This document shows positions 25,232 through 36,394 of a DNA stretch of 64,000 bases, piece by piece; position 1 is the first letter of the stretch; every line of letters starts with the position of its first letter. The notes beneath the pieces were generated by a model. That model ran no database searches and had not been told where the DNA came from. It was given only the letters and a program-made list of their open reading frames with translations. The position numbers and the translations under genes were made by a program. The stretch is from Asterias rubens (taxonomy: Eukaryota > Echinodermata > Asteroidea > Forcipulatida > Asteriidae), in NCBI RefSeq assembly GCF_902459465.1, contig NC_047063.1, forward strand, positions 24,845,055 through 24,909,054, written 5' to 3'.

Positions 25232-25604
25232 TTAAAGCCATTACACACTTTCGGTAAACAGTATTGTCCAAGTCCCACACTTCGTGTATCACAACTTATA
25301 TATAAAATAACAATCCTGTTGAAATTTAGGCTCAATCGGACATCGGAGTCGGGAGAAAATAACGGGAAAACCCACTCCTGTTTTTGCGCGTTTCGCCATG
25401 TCATGACATGTGTTTATAACAAATCCGTAATTCTCGTTAACGAGAATTTATATTGTTTTACCGTTTTCTCAAAAAGTAAAGCATTTCATGGACTAATATT
25501 TCAAGAGAAGTCTTTCACCATTACCTTCTGTAAACCCTGTAAATTATTTGTAAATCTGTGAACTTTTTTTTTTTTTCTGTACCGAAAGGGTCCAATGGCT
25601 TTAA
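25232..25604. mobile_element. TTAA-flanked element, family C (copy 1)
   Basis: Body 25236-25600 with TTAA at 25232 and 25601. The ends are inverted: AGCCATTACACACTTTCGGT and ACCGAAAGGGTCCAATGGCT. The interior contains ATCGGAGTCGGGAGAAAATA and AAAGCATTTCATGG. Other copies at 37539, 38194 and about 40425. Confidence 0.85.
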
Positions 25605-26250
25605 GAGACCCCACAGCTGTCACCACTAGAAATCACAACCCACTTACCCTAAGAATCCCTTCCCTATTAGAACCAACGCTTTCAAACTTTCCAAATACAG
25701 CAAAAGACTGGAGTTCACTCCCCTACATAATAGTTGCCAGCACCACTTCTAACCGCATTTCTATAGCGCCTAACACCACCAAAAGAAAGTCTCTAAGCGC
25801 TTGAGTTAGTTCGGTATACACTCATGTGCATAAATTAAAAGCGCCTGGGAGTTCCTAAGCACCTAGGAGTTCCTCCCTCCTGACCTGACTTAATTGAGTG
25901 TTGTTACTAGTAAGGAGCTGTTCAATACAAATAATAGACCGATCCATTAAGCTTCGCCCCATTGCGTATTAACCAATCACAACTCATTGCGCAACCGAAG
26001 GTTCAAAAATAAAGTCTGACATGCATGTGCGTATGCTTGACGTGCGTGACTGAGTTGTGCAGAAAGGCATTGGAGAGGCTCAAGTGTTCTTGCTCACACA
26101 GGCATCATGGGCAGAGCCTAATGAATCGATCTATTACATCAAGATGAAGATTAACACAGCTATATTACATTTTCATAAAATTAGTTTTGGTGATCTTTTG
26201 GGTTCCTGGATCTTCAACTACACCATACATCTAATTCCACTCGTGTTTTT

Positions 26251-26277
26251 AATTTTCCAGATGGATAGAAAACAACT
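26251..26277 (+). promoter_or_regulatory. Leader acceptor with an out-of-frame upstream ATG
   Basis: AATTTTCCAG (26251-26260) looks like a 3' splice site for a leader exon. The first bases of the exon are ATGGATAG, an ATG 17 nt before the actin-like start and in another frame, opening a frame that overlaps the main start. If this leader is used, translation would need leaky scanning. Confidence 0.5.
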
Positions 26278-29200
26278 ATGGCAACGCAACAAGGTGATTC
26301 ACGCACCATTGTTATTGACAATGGATCCTATGTCAGTAAGGCTGGATTTGCGGGTGACAATGAACCATGCAGTGTCTTGCGGACAGTGGCGGGCAGACAT
26401 CGACATAAGGTAACATCAGATAATGCAGTTGCAGTGATCTTAAACTTCCAATCTAGCGGTAGTCGAGGGACCATGGTTTATGGATCATCACCACTACTAA
26501 AAATGCTACACATTGAAAACAAATCAGTTGATTTATGATTAAACCATTCGACTTTGTAACTTGTGGTGTAAAATTTAACCTAATTGGGCCAGCCTTTTGT
26601 TTTTGTCAATTTGTAGAAAAATGTTTGTAAAAAGGTTCAGCTGAATACAGTTTCTACTTTCTGAAAAAACGGCAAAGGACTGTTTTGGTATTTTCACAAG
26701 AACGCTGAATTTATCCACCTTTAGCAAGGTGGAAGTGGGTACTTGGTATCTCTGGCCGCAGCATTCAAGAATGGACACCAACCCTTGGAAATCTGAGAAG
26801 TGTTTCATACGAGAATCGTTGTCCAATTTATTCAAATGTTATCTTCACCCGGTGAAGATTTATCCAATACATTATTACTTTGAAGGGAATCCTTTCTCAA
26901 AGCATTGAATCAGTTAAGCACAGTGCTTCTCATCAAGTAAGTTTGATGGTCATGAATTTATTGACTAAATAACCAATTAATGACCCTACCTTTTAGGAGA
27001 GATTCATTGGTATAAATATTATTTATCTATGAACCAAAACCAGTTAGCTCAAGCTGAACTGTGACAGATAATAACACACTCACAGAAATCTCTCCTCAAA
27101 AGTTTTGTTCTAAAAAAATAAATTAACCTCTTTTGCTTAGGAATTTGCACAGAAGTATTGTTCCAATCCCAAAGACACCTACGTCGGAAACGAGGCAATT
27201 ACAAAGAAGGGTATCCTCTGTCTGAGGTACCCCGTCGAACACGGTATCGTCACCAATTGGGATGATATGGAGGCGATCTGGCACCACACCTTCTACAATG
27301 ATCTGTGTGTGGCTCCAGAGGAACACGCTGTCTTGCTGACTGAGATTGCTCTGAACTCCAAGCCCAACAGAGAAAAGATGACCGAGGTAATGATTATTGA
27401 TCAATGTCCGTAATTGACTTGCGCAGTAGACCTTTTCACAAATACCCATTGCACAACTGTTGAATGAGGTGCATGCTGCTCTATCAAGCAATCAAGCTTC
27501 ATTGCTAGCTAGACCAGTACACACCTCAATTCAACGACTAATGCCTGCCTACTGAATACTTGCCATAAGGTCTATGGTCTACTGCAGTGTTACAGTTTTG
27601 ATTGGTCCGCAGTGGTATTATAAAATGTTTGTTTTTTGTTTTTTAATTAATTTCATTACGTTTGTTAAATTTACAGGATGAAAACAACAATAGAATATTG
27701 AAATTCCTTTTAATAAATTTAATTTGTTTAAATGGGTAGAGGAATACTTTTAGAAACAAAAGTTTTCAGTTCAGACAACTGTTCCTAATCGGTTATTAGA
27801 AGCAGACTTTCCTAAGTGGCCTTGCACTGGGGTCAAAAAGTGGCCTCACTGGGGTCAAAGGAGGCAAATGAAATGATTGAACAGTAGCTGTTGTTTGTGC
27901 ATGAAAATGTGCATGCCAGTGCAGCATTTTGCGTTATATGCAAGGTAAGGGGTCTATTACTTGTAGCTCGGTTTGGTTCTCACTTTTTATTTGTGTGTTA
28001 GGTAGGATCATCTACTCACCATTTATTTTTGACATCATGATTTACCCGGTACAGGCAACATTTTCCATGGAGATACAATCCCCGTGTCAGTTTCAGTTGA
28101 TTACAGTGCCTGCTTGTTAGGAACATAAGAGTCAAGTAGGATTTGAAACTTTGCATGGTGGAAATACGATATGGAATGGTTTGCGGTATCACCATGTAAT
28201 GACTATCTCTAATGAGTTGGGGTGGTTCTGAAAAGAGTTGTTGGTTTCAACTCGACGTTTCGACCAGTATGCTCTGATCGTCTTCTAAAGCTTTCTCCAA
28301 AAGACGATCAGAGCATACTGATCAAAACGTTGAGTTTTCAGAACCACCTCAATTCATTTAGAGAAATTAGAGTCAGTTGCTACATTTTACCATTGTCGCT
28401 GAGTTGCTCTACAACGTGGTTAATGCTCTATATTCAAGGATGGAAACTCATTTTATGTTTGTTACCCTTCATTCTTTCCCCACTTGTAGATCATGTTTGA
28501 GACTTTCAATGTTCCAGCAATGTACCTCGGCACCCAGGCTGCCCTGTCCCTCTATGCGTCTGGTCGGAAGACCGGGATAGTATTTGAATCTGGTGGAGGC
28601 GTCTCAGAAATTGTGCCGATCAATGACGGTAAAACGTTGCTTAATGCAGTCCAGACGTTTGATGTAAATGGACGCGACCTCTCTTTTTTCCTGATGAAGT
28701 TGCTGCAAGAAAATAGTATGCCCTTCTGCTCAAATGGTATAGTAATTAGCTGTAATAACTTATTAATTGTTAATTAATATGTTACATTGATTGTATTTTC
28801 AGCATTCTCCCTTAACGGTGGTCCACTGGCAAACCCCAGCATTTTTTTCAAATCTATCCACATTAAGCGAGGGGACAGTGGGAAACAACTGAATCACTGG
28901 CTGCAGCAATCGTGAAGGGACACCGACCCGCGGAAGTCTGTGAAACGTTTCACACATGAATTGTTTCTTGGGTTCATATATGTTTTATTGCCATTTTTTT
29001 GAATACTTTAGTTGATTTATAATCATCTGCAGGGCAATACTGACAAAATTGTTTCACAAGATGCTTTGACAGTTTTGTACCCTACCCTTACCACCTGTAA
29101 ATTTTCAGATAGAAAATTACACAAAATTAATGTTTTTCACGGTCAATATCCAAGAGTGAGTGACATTTAGTGGTATCGCAAAAGTCTTTTTAGAAAAGTT

Positions 29201-29968
29201 TGGTTTGTTGTAAGGGATCGTCATTTTAGTACTCACATTTCCCAAAATACCGACACTCTTATTTTGGTGGCTCTTGCTTGTTTTCTTAAAGTTGCTTCTG
29301 TATATAGAAGTCAAGTAGTGACTTTGTTTTAAATTAAATATTGCAGAAAAGTTAGCACTAATTCAGTGCTCCATTCATACTTGTACATGTTGGAAGTCAG
29401 TGCTGAATTACTCTTGTGATGTTGATACATGTATACTATGCCTCTTGCAGCTGAATTGCAGTTGGTTCGTGAAATTAAAGAGACGATATGCTACACAGCG
29501 CTTGACTTTGACCAGGAGATGGTCGCTGCCCAGAACAGCTCCAGCCTGGACAAAAGCTATGAGCTACCTGATGGTCAAGTTATCACCATCGGCAGTGAGA
29601 CTTTCCAGTGCCCAGAGGTGCTGTTCCAACCCTCTTTGATTGGTATGGAGTCAACGGGTGTCCACGAGGCAGTCTTCAACAGCATCCAGAAATGTGACAT
29701 GGACATCCGCAAGGACTTGTTCAGTAACTTGGTAATGTCTGGGGGATCCACCATGTTCCCAGGCATGGCTGACCGGATGAATAAGGAGGTGACCTCCCTT
29801 GCTCCTGCCTCTGTGAAGGTGAAGACCATAGCACCTCCTGAGAGGAAGTACTCGGTGTGGATGGGTGGATCCATCTTGGCTTCTCTGTCGACGTTTAGTG
29901 AGTTAGCGATCAGCAAGAAACAGTGTGATGAGGTTGGCTCGTTGATCGTTCACCAGAAATGTCTTTAA
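26278..29968 (+). CDS. Diverged actin paralogue, four exons, 380 residues, ATP-site residues replaced
   Basis: Exons 26278-26409, 27141-27386, 28490-28736 and 29451-29968 give 1143 nt, open throughout, with AG/GT borders and the same intron positions and phases as the minus-strand actin; exons 3 and 4 even have the same lengths (247 and 518). The N-terminus [20 protein letters not shown] and the D-loop region ([18 protein letters not shown], two residues longer) are strongly changed. Conserved: Asp11, Lys18, His73 and Gln137. Replaced: Gly15 to Tyr, and in the phosphate loop FESGGGVSE, Asp154 to Glu, Asp157 to Gly and His161 to Glu. The family uses these residues for metal/nucleotide binding and ATP hydrolysis, so a normal actin ATPase cycle is unlikely (inference). 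The C-terminus ends IVHQKCL. A 250-bp part of exon 4 is nearly identical to the minus-strand gene. It is either a functional divergent actin-like protein or a young, still open pseudogene. Confidence 0.85.
28135..28370. mobile_element. Fold-back family E element, in an actin-like intron
   Basis: Left arm GGTTTGCGGTATCACCATGT, GAGTTGGGGTGGTTCTGAAA. Centre GATCGTCTTCTAAAGCTTTC. Right arm GACGATCAGAGCATACTGAT, TTTTCAGAACCACCTCAATT. Both arms are present. Confidence 0.75.
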
Positions 29969-30240
29969 TTGGAACTGACAAAAGAATCAACAAGATTGTT
30001 GCCGTTAATCTAGGCAATGTTAATTTGGGTTTATTCAAATTCTATTTTCTTAACTTTTAACAGTATTACAGATGGAAATGTTGCCATTGGTACTGGTTTC
30101 ATATTAACTTTCAGATTGAAATTTTTTGTATTTTCTATGATATTTGTTTAATTTTGTTATTACCAAACACGCACTAAAATGCCGCCACCAATAATTACAA
30201 TGCTTACTCATGAAAACAGTTGATGAATTAAATTACCTGA

Positions 30241-30246
30241 AATAAA
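30241..30246 (+). promoter_or_regulatory. Candidate polyadenylation signal of the actin-like gene
   Basis: AATAAA 273 bases past the stop codon at 29968, the first such hexamer downstream. Confidence 0.5.
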
Positions 30247-30794
30247 TATTTCTTGCCCTGCCATGCTGTTATAAGCGTATAACACCCAAGAATGTTTTCG
30301 ATTGGAGGATTGTTAATAATTTAGCATTCATAATCCATACCAGATCCCACGTTAATGTGCATCTTTGTATTATTTACACGCATTTTGGGGCTATTCATTG
30401 CATATTTTGGTCCCATCCTTTTTTACTATGGCACACTACTAGACCATTTCACCATGCAGTGCAAAATACCCTAAAAATGGATGCCAGTAGAACACAATTT
30501 TGTAAAAAAAAAATACAAAAATATTGTGCTTTTGTCAAAATTTGAAAGAACAACTTGGGTGTTTATAAAACGAATAGTAAATGCTCGCATTTGTTTAATG
30601 GAGATAATTTTTTCGTTCATTGAAGATGGAATGATTGTTTCATTCGACTCGACTATTAAGACTTTATCCTGTTGAATGGAGCCTTGAACGGAACATTCCA
30701 GGGCATTTTCTGGCATTTTTCTTTTCATTTAGCCATACCATGTAGCTGTTTAATACTTTATAAAAATTAATGTTAAGTTTTTAATTCAGCAGTC

Positions 30795-30905
30795 TTGCCG
30801 CATGACACAATCTACAATCCAATGTCGGCAAATGCTACCAGTTGAGTTTGTCGGCATTGGATTGTGGGTTCGAATCCCAGTCTGGTCACAGCATGCTCTG
30901 AGCTC
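30795..30905 (+). mobile_element. tRNA-like SINE fragment with an inverted repeat
   Basis: ACAATCCAATGTCGGCAAA is inverted as TTTGTCGGCATTGGATTGT and is followed directly by the B-box-like GGGTTCGAATCCCAG and GGTCACA. Confidence 0.5.
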
Positions 30906-31243
30906 AAAATATATTCAACAAATAATCAACTGTCTCTGCTCATCACTGTTTGAATTAGGCCTACTTCATATTCTGAATGCATGAACAGAATTTTAAAAAG
31001 GCCCAATTCAAAAAGTGATGAGTAGCTAGAAGATCAGTTGAATATCAGCAAATGCGCATAATCTTTCCAAATAAAACAAAATGGAAAGATTATAAGCTTT
31101 TTGAGATGAGAGTTGAGATGGTTTCAGAGATTGATTTGGCCTTGGCTGCAAATGGATATTTGCCATTCGTGTAAAGTGATTTTTTAATATCACTTTTCAG
31201 AAAATTTCATACTTCAGTTCCTACCTCCATGCTTATAAAATAC

Positions 31244-31560
31244 ACTGGACACTATTGGTAATTGTCAAATACCAGTCTTTCACTTGGTGTGTCTCAACAT
31301 ATGCATAAAATAGCAAACCTGTGAAAATTTGAGGTCAATTAATTGGTCATCAAAGTTGCAAGATAAAAATGTAAGCAAAAACACCCTTGTCACATGAAGT
31401 TGTGTGCTTTCAGATGCTTGATTTAGGGTACCTCAAGATCTAATTCTGAGGTCTAAAAATGAAATTTGTGGAAAATTACTTCTCTCAAAAAAATACATTA
31501 CTTGAGAGGGAGCCGTTTCTCACAATGTTATTAACAACAGTGTCCACTAGTTAAAGTACT
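31244..31560. mobile_element. TTAA element family B (copy 1)
   Basis: CACTGGACACTATTGGTAAT, CTTGGTGTGTCTCAACATAT, AAACCTGTGAAAATTTGAGG, GAAGTTGTGTGCTTTCAGAT and GAGGGAGCCGTTTCTCACAA follow in the family order, ending ACAGTGTCCACTAGTTAA. The termini are decayed. Confidence 0.75.
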
Positions 31561-34097
31561 TTATGAGTTCTTCTTTTAGTACCCAAATACTCAAGTTCCA
31601 ACTTTTAGTACCAGAGGTCTAACCTTTTTTTGTGTTCTCTCTTTTAGCTTTTTAGTTCTATGGACAGAATAGAGACAAACAATGGACATTTCTTTCATAA
31701 AAACATTGAACCCTTTGAGATAATAATAATAAACTAATGCATCGCATGAAAGTGTATTATTTGACACAAAGTGTGACTTACTATAACTACAAATTAAAAT
31801 ACTGAGCATTGTTTATAACCTCTATTTTAAAAAGAGTAGCCTTTAAAAAATGTTGTTTTCTCCCTCCCAGCAACAAAAATCCATGTTTTCTAGTTGTTTA
31901 AGGCGGTAGTGCACACAATGACATAAGAAAACAAGGCTACACACAACAAATAGTATATTTTGAAACTCTTGATGACATTTTATAAATTGTTATGTCTTTT
32001 ATAGATATTTATCATTAAATTTCTTCCCTTGAAAAAATAAAAATATCTAGGGTCGGCCGCATTTTTAGGGTAGGTCGGGTTTATAGCTAACATAACTTTT
32101 TTTTTTATGCCTAAGCTTGAATATAAAATTAATAAAAAAGAATATGATTATTTAAAATTGATATATATATTGGTAAATATTTTTATATATTTTAAATGTT
32201 AAAAATTCAACTGAAAGTTTAAGAAATGAAACAGTAAAGTTCATGTAGCATACCTTTCTAAAGAGTCAATAAAAGCACATTATTTGCAGATATTGCAGTG
32301 TAATTTGTTAGTGTTCATTGCACTCGCTGTCTACCATGTTATTAATATTAGCTTGTAATTTGTCTTTTGGGCCAAAGGCAAACTCAGATAGCCTAATATA
32401 GAAAGACATCAGGCATGTCCAGCACCCCCCCCCCCTTGCACTGCCCCAACCCAAAGATGGTCTGGGGCCCAATTGCATAAAACTATGGGGGAATTGTAAA
32501 ACCACACACTTGCTAAGCCTAGACAATTATATTGCTAAGCAGAAACTGTAGGATAACCAGATAAGTCATTTGTGACTTTGTGACAGGTGCCCCACCAACT
32601 TTTTGCCTAGCGAAGGAAATTAATTAGCTAAGCACTATTTTCAGCTTTATGAAATCGGGCCCTGTATGTAATTATATAAAACTGGATATGATGACAAGTT
32701 CATTTGAACTCATGCACAACTGAATGTTGAATGTCAAACAAGTAACTGGTTCTTGTTTGATATTCGAATGTCGAACGTCAAACAAGATACCAACTTCACA
32801 CCGCTCTGTCATATACGCTGTCATGTACGATGTATGTACGTCGTCTGTGTGGCGTATGTAGTACGTAGGATAGAGAATATAGCGTGTGTGTGCTGTGGGC
32901 GGATGGAGGTTCTTGCTAACTCGAGAGAAAGTGACGAAAATTACGGTATGTCTGCTCAAGGATTGTTTCATGATATTGGTTTTATTCATCGTGTCACATC
33001 TTGTTAAACCATTTTTATGATTGTTAGTGATTCTGAGTAGGGCATGAGTTTACACAAAATTGAATAACCAACAACGAACAACTGGAGGAGTGAGACTACT
33101 CCAGAGCTTTACTCTTTGATGAAATGATGATGAGATGGATTACGGGAGAGGATAGCCGAACGTAAACAACAACCATCAAGATCAAGCAAGCTAGTTGTGA
33201 TAAACGTAACCCGCCGTCGGGAGGAGGACTACGTTATCGCAACTACATGAACTACAACTTTATACAAATATTGTATGATATGACAAACAAGCATGTCAAC
33301 GCAACAACAATTTTTTGGGATGCACTGCATCTCTCCATCTCGTACTTCTATCTAGAAACCATAAACAAGGCTCCGGGAGCCTTAGTTATAATTTATAGTT
33401 TCTAGAAGTATCCATCTCGCACCACCGTCCCCGTACACAACTCCTCTTCTTTGCTATTTGCGATAAAGTAACCCTCCTGCCGACAGCAGAAAACACTGCG
33501 GCAGGAGGGTGACGTTATCGCAACTAGTTTAGGTAGTACTACCTCTTTGCATGCAGCCAGTCATCGTTTATGTTTACGTTGGTAACTCGGCAAGATCCTT
33601 AAAATACTAAATAGTGAGTGAGGACACTGCTGAAAAGACAGTACACAATAGTGCTATCATCATTGAAATAAACAATAACCATGATAACGTTAATTTAAAT
33701 CTTCACTAAAAAGGACAATTTCGATGACCCTGGATGGCATGGGAGAGTAGCCAGTGCCACAGTAGGAGAAGTGTTGGCAAATATTTTGCTGGACGCCACC
33801 AATTTATCCTCTCTAAATCTAATTTAGGTCAAATTACACTGAATTTTTGTTCTTCTATACCTTAACAGGAAGTGTTCATAACAGGATTATCAATTATAAA
33901 AACACTTCGTGCGCATCCTGCTTTAAATCATTACGTAAAAAAAGTGTTGCAAAGGTGGCGTTCCTTTGTGTACAGGGGGGGGGGGGAAACTGGGTCACAC
34001 TTAATAAATCACCCATCCCCATCCTAAGTTAAGACGTCTCTTAAAGAGTCTTAGTGCTTTTTGGAATCGTACACTTGGGTGCTTTTTTCCGTGTCTC
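31561..34097. other. Intergenic spacer; hairpin elements, no gene recognised
   Basis: Holds a family D copy at about 32460-32665 (GGGGCCCAATTGCATAAAAC ... AGCTTTATGAAATCGGGCCC), small hairpins at 33188-33247, 33343-33410 and 33463-33525, and an inverted repeat of CGAATGTCGAACGTCAAACA type near 32725-32790. The remainder shows no conserved frame. Confidence 0.5.
33463..33525. mobile_element. Small hairpin element
   Basis: GCGATAAAGTAACCCTCCTG, then CCG, pairs with CGG, then CAGGAGGGTGACGTTATCGC. Relatives at 15595 and 33188 share the AGTTG(T/C)GATAA outer end and CCTCC step. Confidence 0.6.
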
Positions 34098-35335
34098 ATT
34101 ATTTGTTGATCCCAGCGCAGGTCCGCTAGTCCCGCTAGTGGTTTCATTATTTGTTGATCCCAGCGCAGGTCCGCTAGTCCCGCTAGTGGTTCCATTACCA
34201 GCGCAGGTCCGCTAGTCCCGCTAGTGGTTCCATTACCAGCGCAGGTCCGCTAGTCCTGCTAGTGGTTCCATTACCAGCGCAGGTCCGCTAGTCCCAGTAG
34301 TGGTTCCATTACCAGCGCAGGTCCGCTAGTCCCAGTAGTGGTTCCATTACCAGCGCAGGTCCGCTAGTCCCGTTAGTGGTTCCATTACCAGCGCAGGTCC
34401 GCTAGTTCCGCTAGTGGTTCCATTACCAGCGCAGGTCCGCTAGTCCCGCTAGTGGTTCCATTACCAGCGCAGGTCCGCTAGTCCCAGTAGTGGTTCCATT
34501 ACCAGCGCAGGTCCGCTAGTCCCGTTAGTGGTTCCATTACCAGCGCAGGTCCGCTAGTCCCGTTAGTGGTTCCATTACCAGCGCAGGTCCGCTAGTCCCG
34601 TTAGTGGTTCCATTACCAGCGCAGGTCCGCTAGTCCCGTTAGTGGTTCCATTACCAGCGCAGGTCCGCTAGTCCCATTAGTGGTTCCATTACCAGCGCAG
34701 GTCCACTAGTCCCGTTAGTGGTTCCATTACCAGCGCAGGTCCGCTAGTCCCGTTAGTGGTTCCATTACCAGCGCAGGTCCGCTAGTCCCGTTAGTGGTTC
34801 CATTACCAGCGCAGGTCCGCTAGTCCCGTTAGTGGTTCCATTACCAGCGCAGGTCCGCTAGTCCCGTTAGTGGTTCCATTACCAGCGCAGGTCCGCTAGT
34901 CCCGTTAGTGGTTCCATTACCAGCGCAGGTCCGCTAGTCCCGTTAGTGGTTCCATTACCAGCACAGGTCCGCTAGTCCCGCTAGTGGCTCTATTACCAGG
35001 TCCGCTAGTCCCGCTAGTGGTTCCATTACCAGGTCCGCTAGTCCCGCTAGTGGTTCCATTACCAGCACAGGTCCGCAAGTCCCGCTAGTGGCTCTATTAC
35101 CAGGTCCGCTAGTCCCGCTAGTGGTTCCATTACCAGGTCTGCTAGTCCCGCTAGTGGTTCCATTACCAGGTCCGCTATTCCCGATAGTGGTTCCATTACC
35201 AGGTCCGCTAGTCCCGCTAGTTGTTCCATTACCAGGTCCGCTAGTCCCGCTAGTGGTTCCATTACCAGGTCCGCTAGTCCCGCTAGTGGTTCCATTACCA
35301 GGTCCGCTAGCCCCGCTAGTGGTTCCATTACCAGT
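34098..35335. repeat. Minisatellite of 1.24 kb with 38-bp and 33-bp units
   Basis: The first two units are 48 bp apart (with ATTTGTTGATCC). About 21 units of 38 bp follow (34162-34960), each containing AGCGCAGGTCCGCTAGTCCC and TAGTGGTTCCATTACC. From about 34998 most units lack five bases (AGCGC/AGCAC) and measure 33 bp, with one 38-bp unit among them (35064). The 33-bp part is open on both strands as 11-residue repeats; the 38-bp part cannot hold a frame. No splice site, start context or family resemblance supports a gene. It lies about 1 kb upstream of the receptor gene's recognised first exon. Confidence 0.93.
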
Positions 35336-36394
35336 GACGTTTAATCCCTGGGTTTTTTTCGCGTTCAGTTTATTACTTTCCTGCCCCATATCTTTTAGAA
35401 GTCTTTTTTTTTCCTTTCCTATTTTGTATATCATCCCAAGACTGTTAATTTGTGCGCCTTCCCCCCGCCCCCTGTCCTACATAGTGCCCCTTCCCTTTCC
35501 CGACCTAATCTATTGAATGCACCACTGTTTTCGGGCCCTTAACTCATGTTTTCCTGTTCCGCGCCCGGTCCCGCTAGTTGTTCTTTCTTTGTTTCGTGTA
35601 TTTTTCCCTGTTCAGTTTATTGTTTTCCTGTCCCATGTCCTCATTAGTCCCTTTTCCTTTTCCGTTTTATTTCCCATGTCCTTTTAATTTGTTCCCTTCA
35701 TTTTGTGCTGTTCCCCCGTCCCCCTTCCCACACAGGCGTACCATACTGTTTGCCCATTCCCTCTCCCTGTCCCATGTGCTCTAATAACCCCCACCTACCT
35801 CCGTCGCGTAGGCCTCCGTTAATTCCCCCTTGGTGGTCCTGTGCATTTTTCTTTGCTTCCACTGTAAGCGCTAGGTTACTTTGTGACATCACAAAGGGCG
35901 CCTGACGGGTATATGAAACGCAGATGACATGTACCCCCTGACAACCCAAGGGTAATCCCCCAACCCCAGAATTACTACACGCTCGTGCTTTGACTGTGAT
36001 GCCACAAACAACACATTCCCCCAACCCACTGGTACCCTGAAATTGACCCAGGAAGCATCAATTCAGCAGAGTGCGGGCACCACTTGTTGTGAAAACAACA
36101 TTGTGGCGCATTGCGATCAGCCCAGCGCAACCTCGTCCTCGAGGGGGCGAGCTAACCGAGCGCAAACGGGTAGTCGGATATCGCAGTGTCGCGGGTAGGA
36201 AGTTGGTCTCTTTTTAAATTATATAGATGTCTGGGTAGGATTTTGATGTTTGACTGTTTGTTAAAGTATTGGCTTAAAATCACATGACTGATTTCATCAT
36301 AAAGTGATGGTCAATCTTTGGAATTGCACCTTATTAAGTTGATATTGTTGATATAACTATAATTATTACGTTGTTTACCACCTCTATTTCACAG
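35336..36394. other. Pyrimidine-rich spacer upstream of the receptor gene
   Basis: The plus strand is unusually rich in C and T up to about 35860 (many CCCTTTCCC-type runs), then mixed. No gene was recognised. It may contain the promoter of the receptor gene, but no clear core element is visible. Confidence 0.4.

Noticed and set aside
30835-30900. A tRNA gene suggested by GGTTCGAATCCC
   Set aside because: No matching acceptor stem or A-box arm; a SINE-like remnant fits better.
34098-35335. CRISPR-like regular repeats
   Set aside because: No unique spacers between units, and the DNA is from an animal nucleus.
34955-35516. Collagen- or mucin-like repeat proteins on both strands
   Set aside because: By-product of the 33-bp minisatellite; the same array is not open in its 38-bp part.
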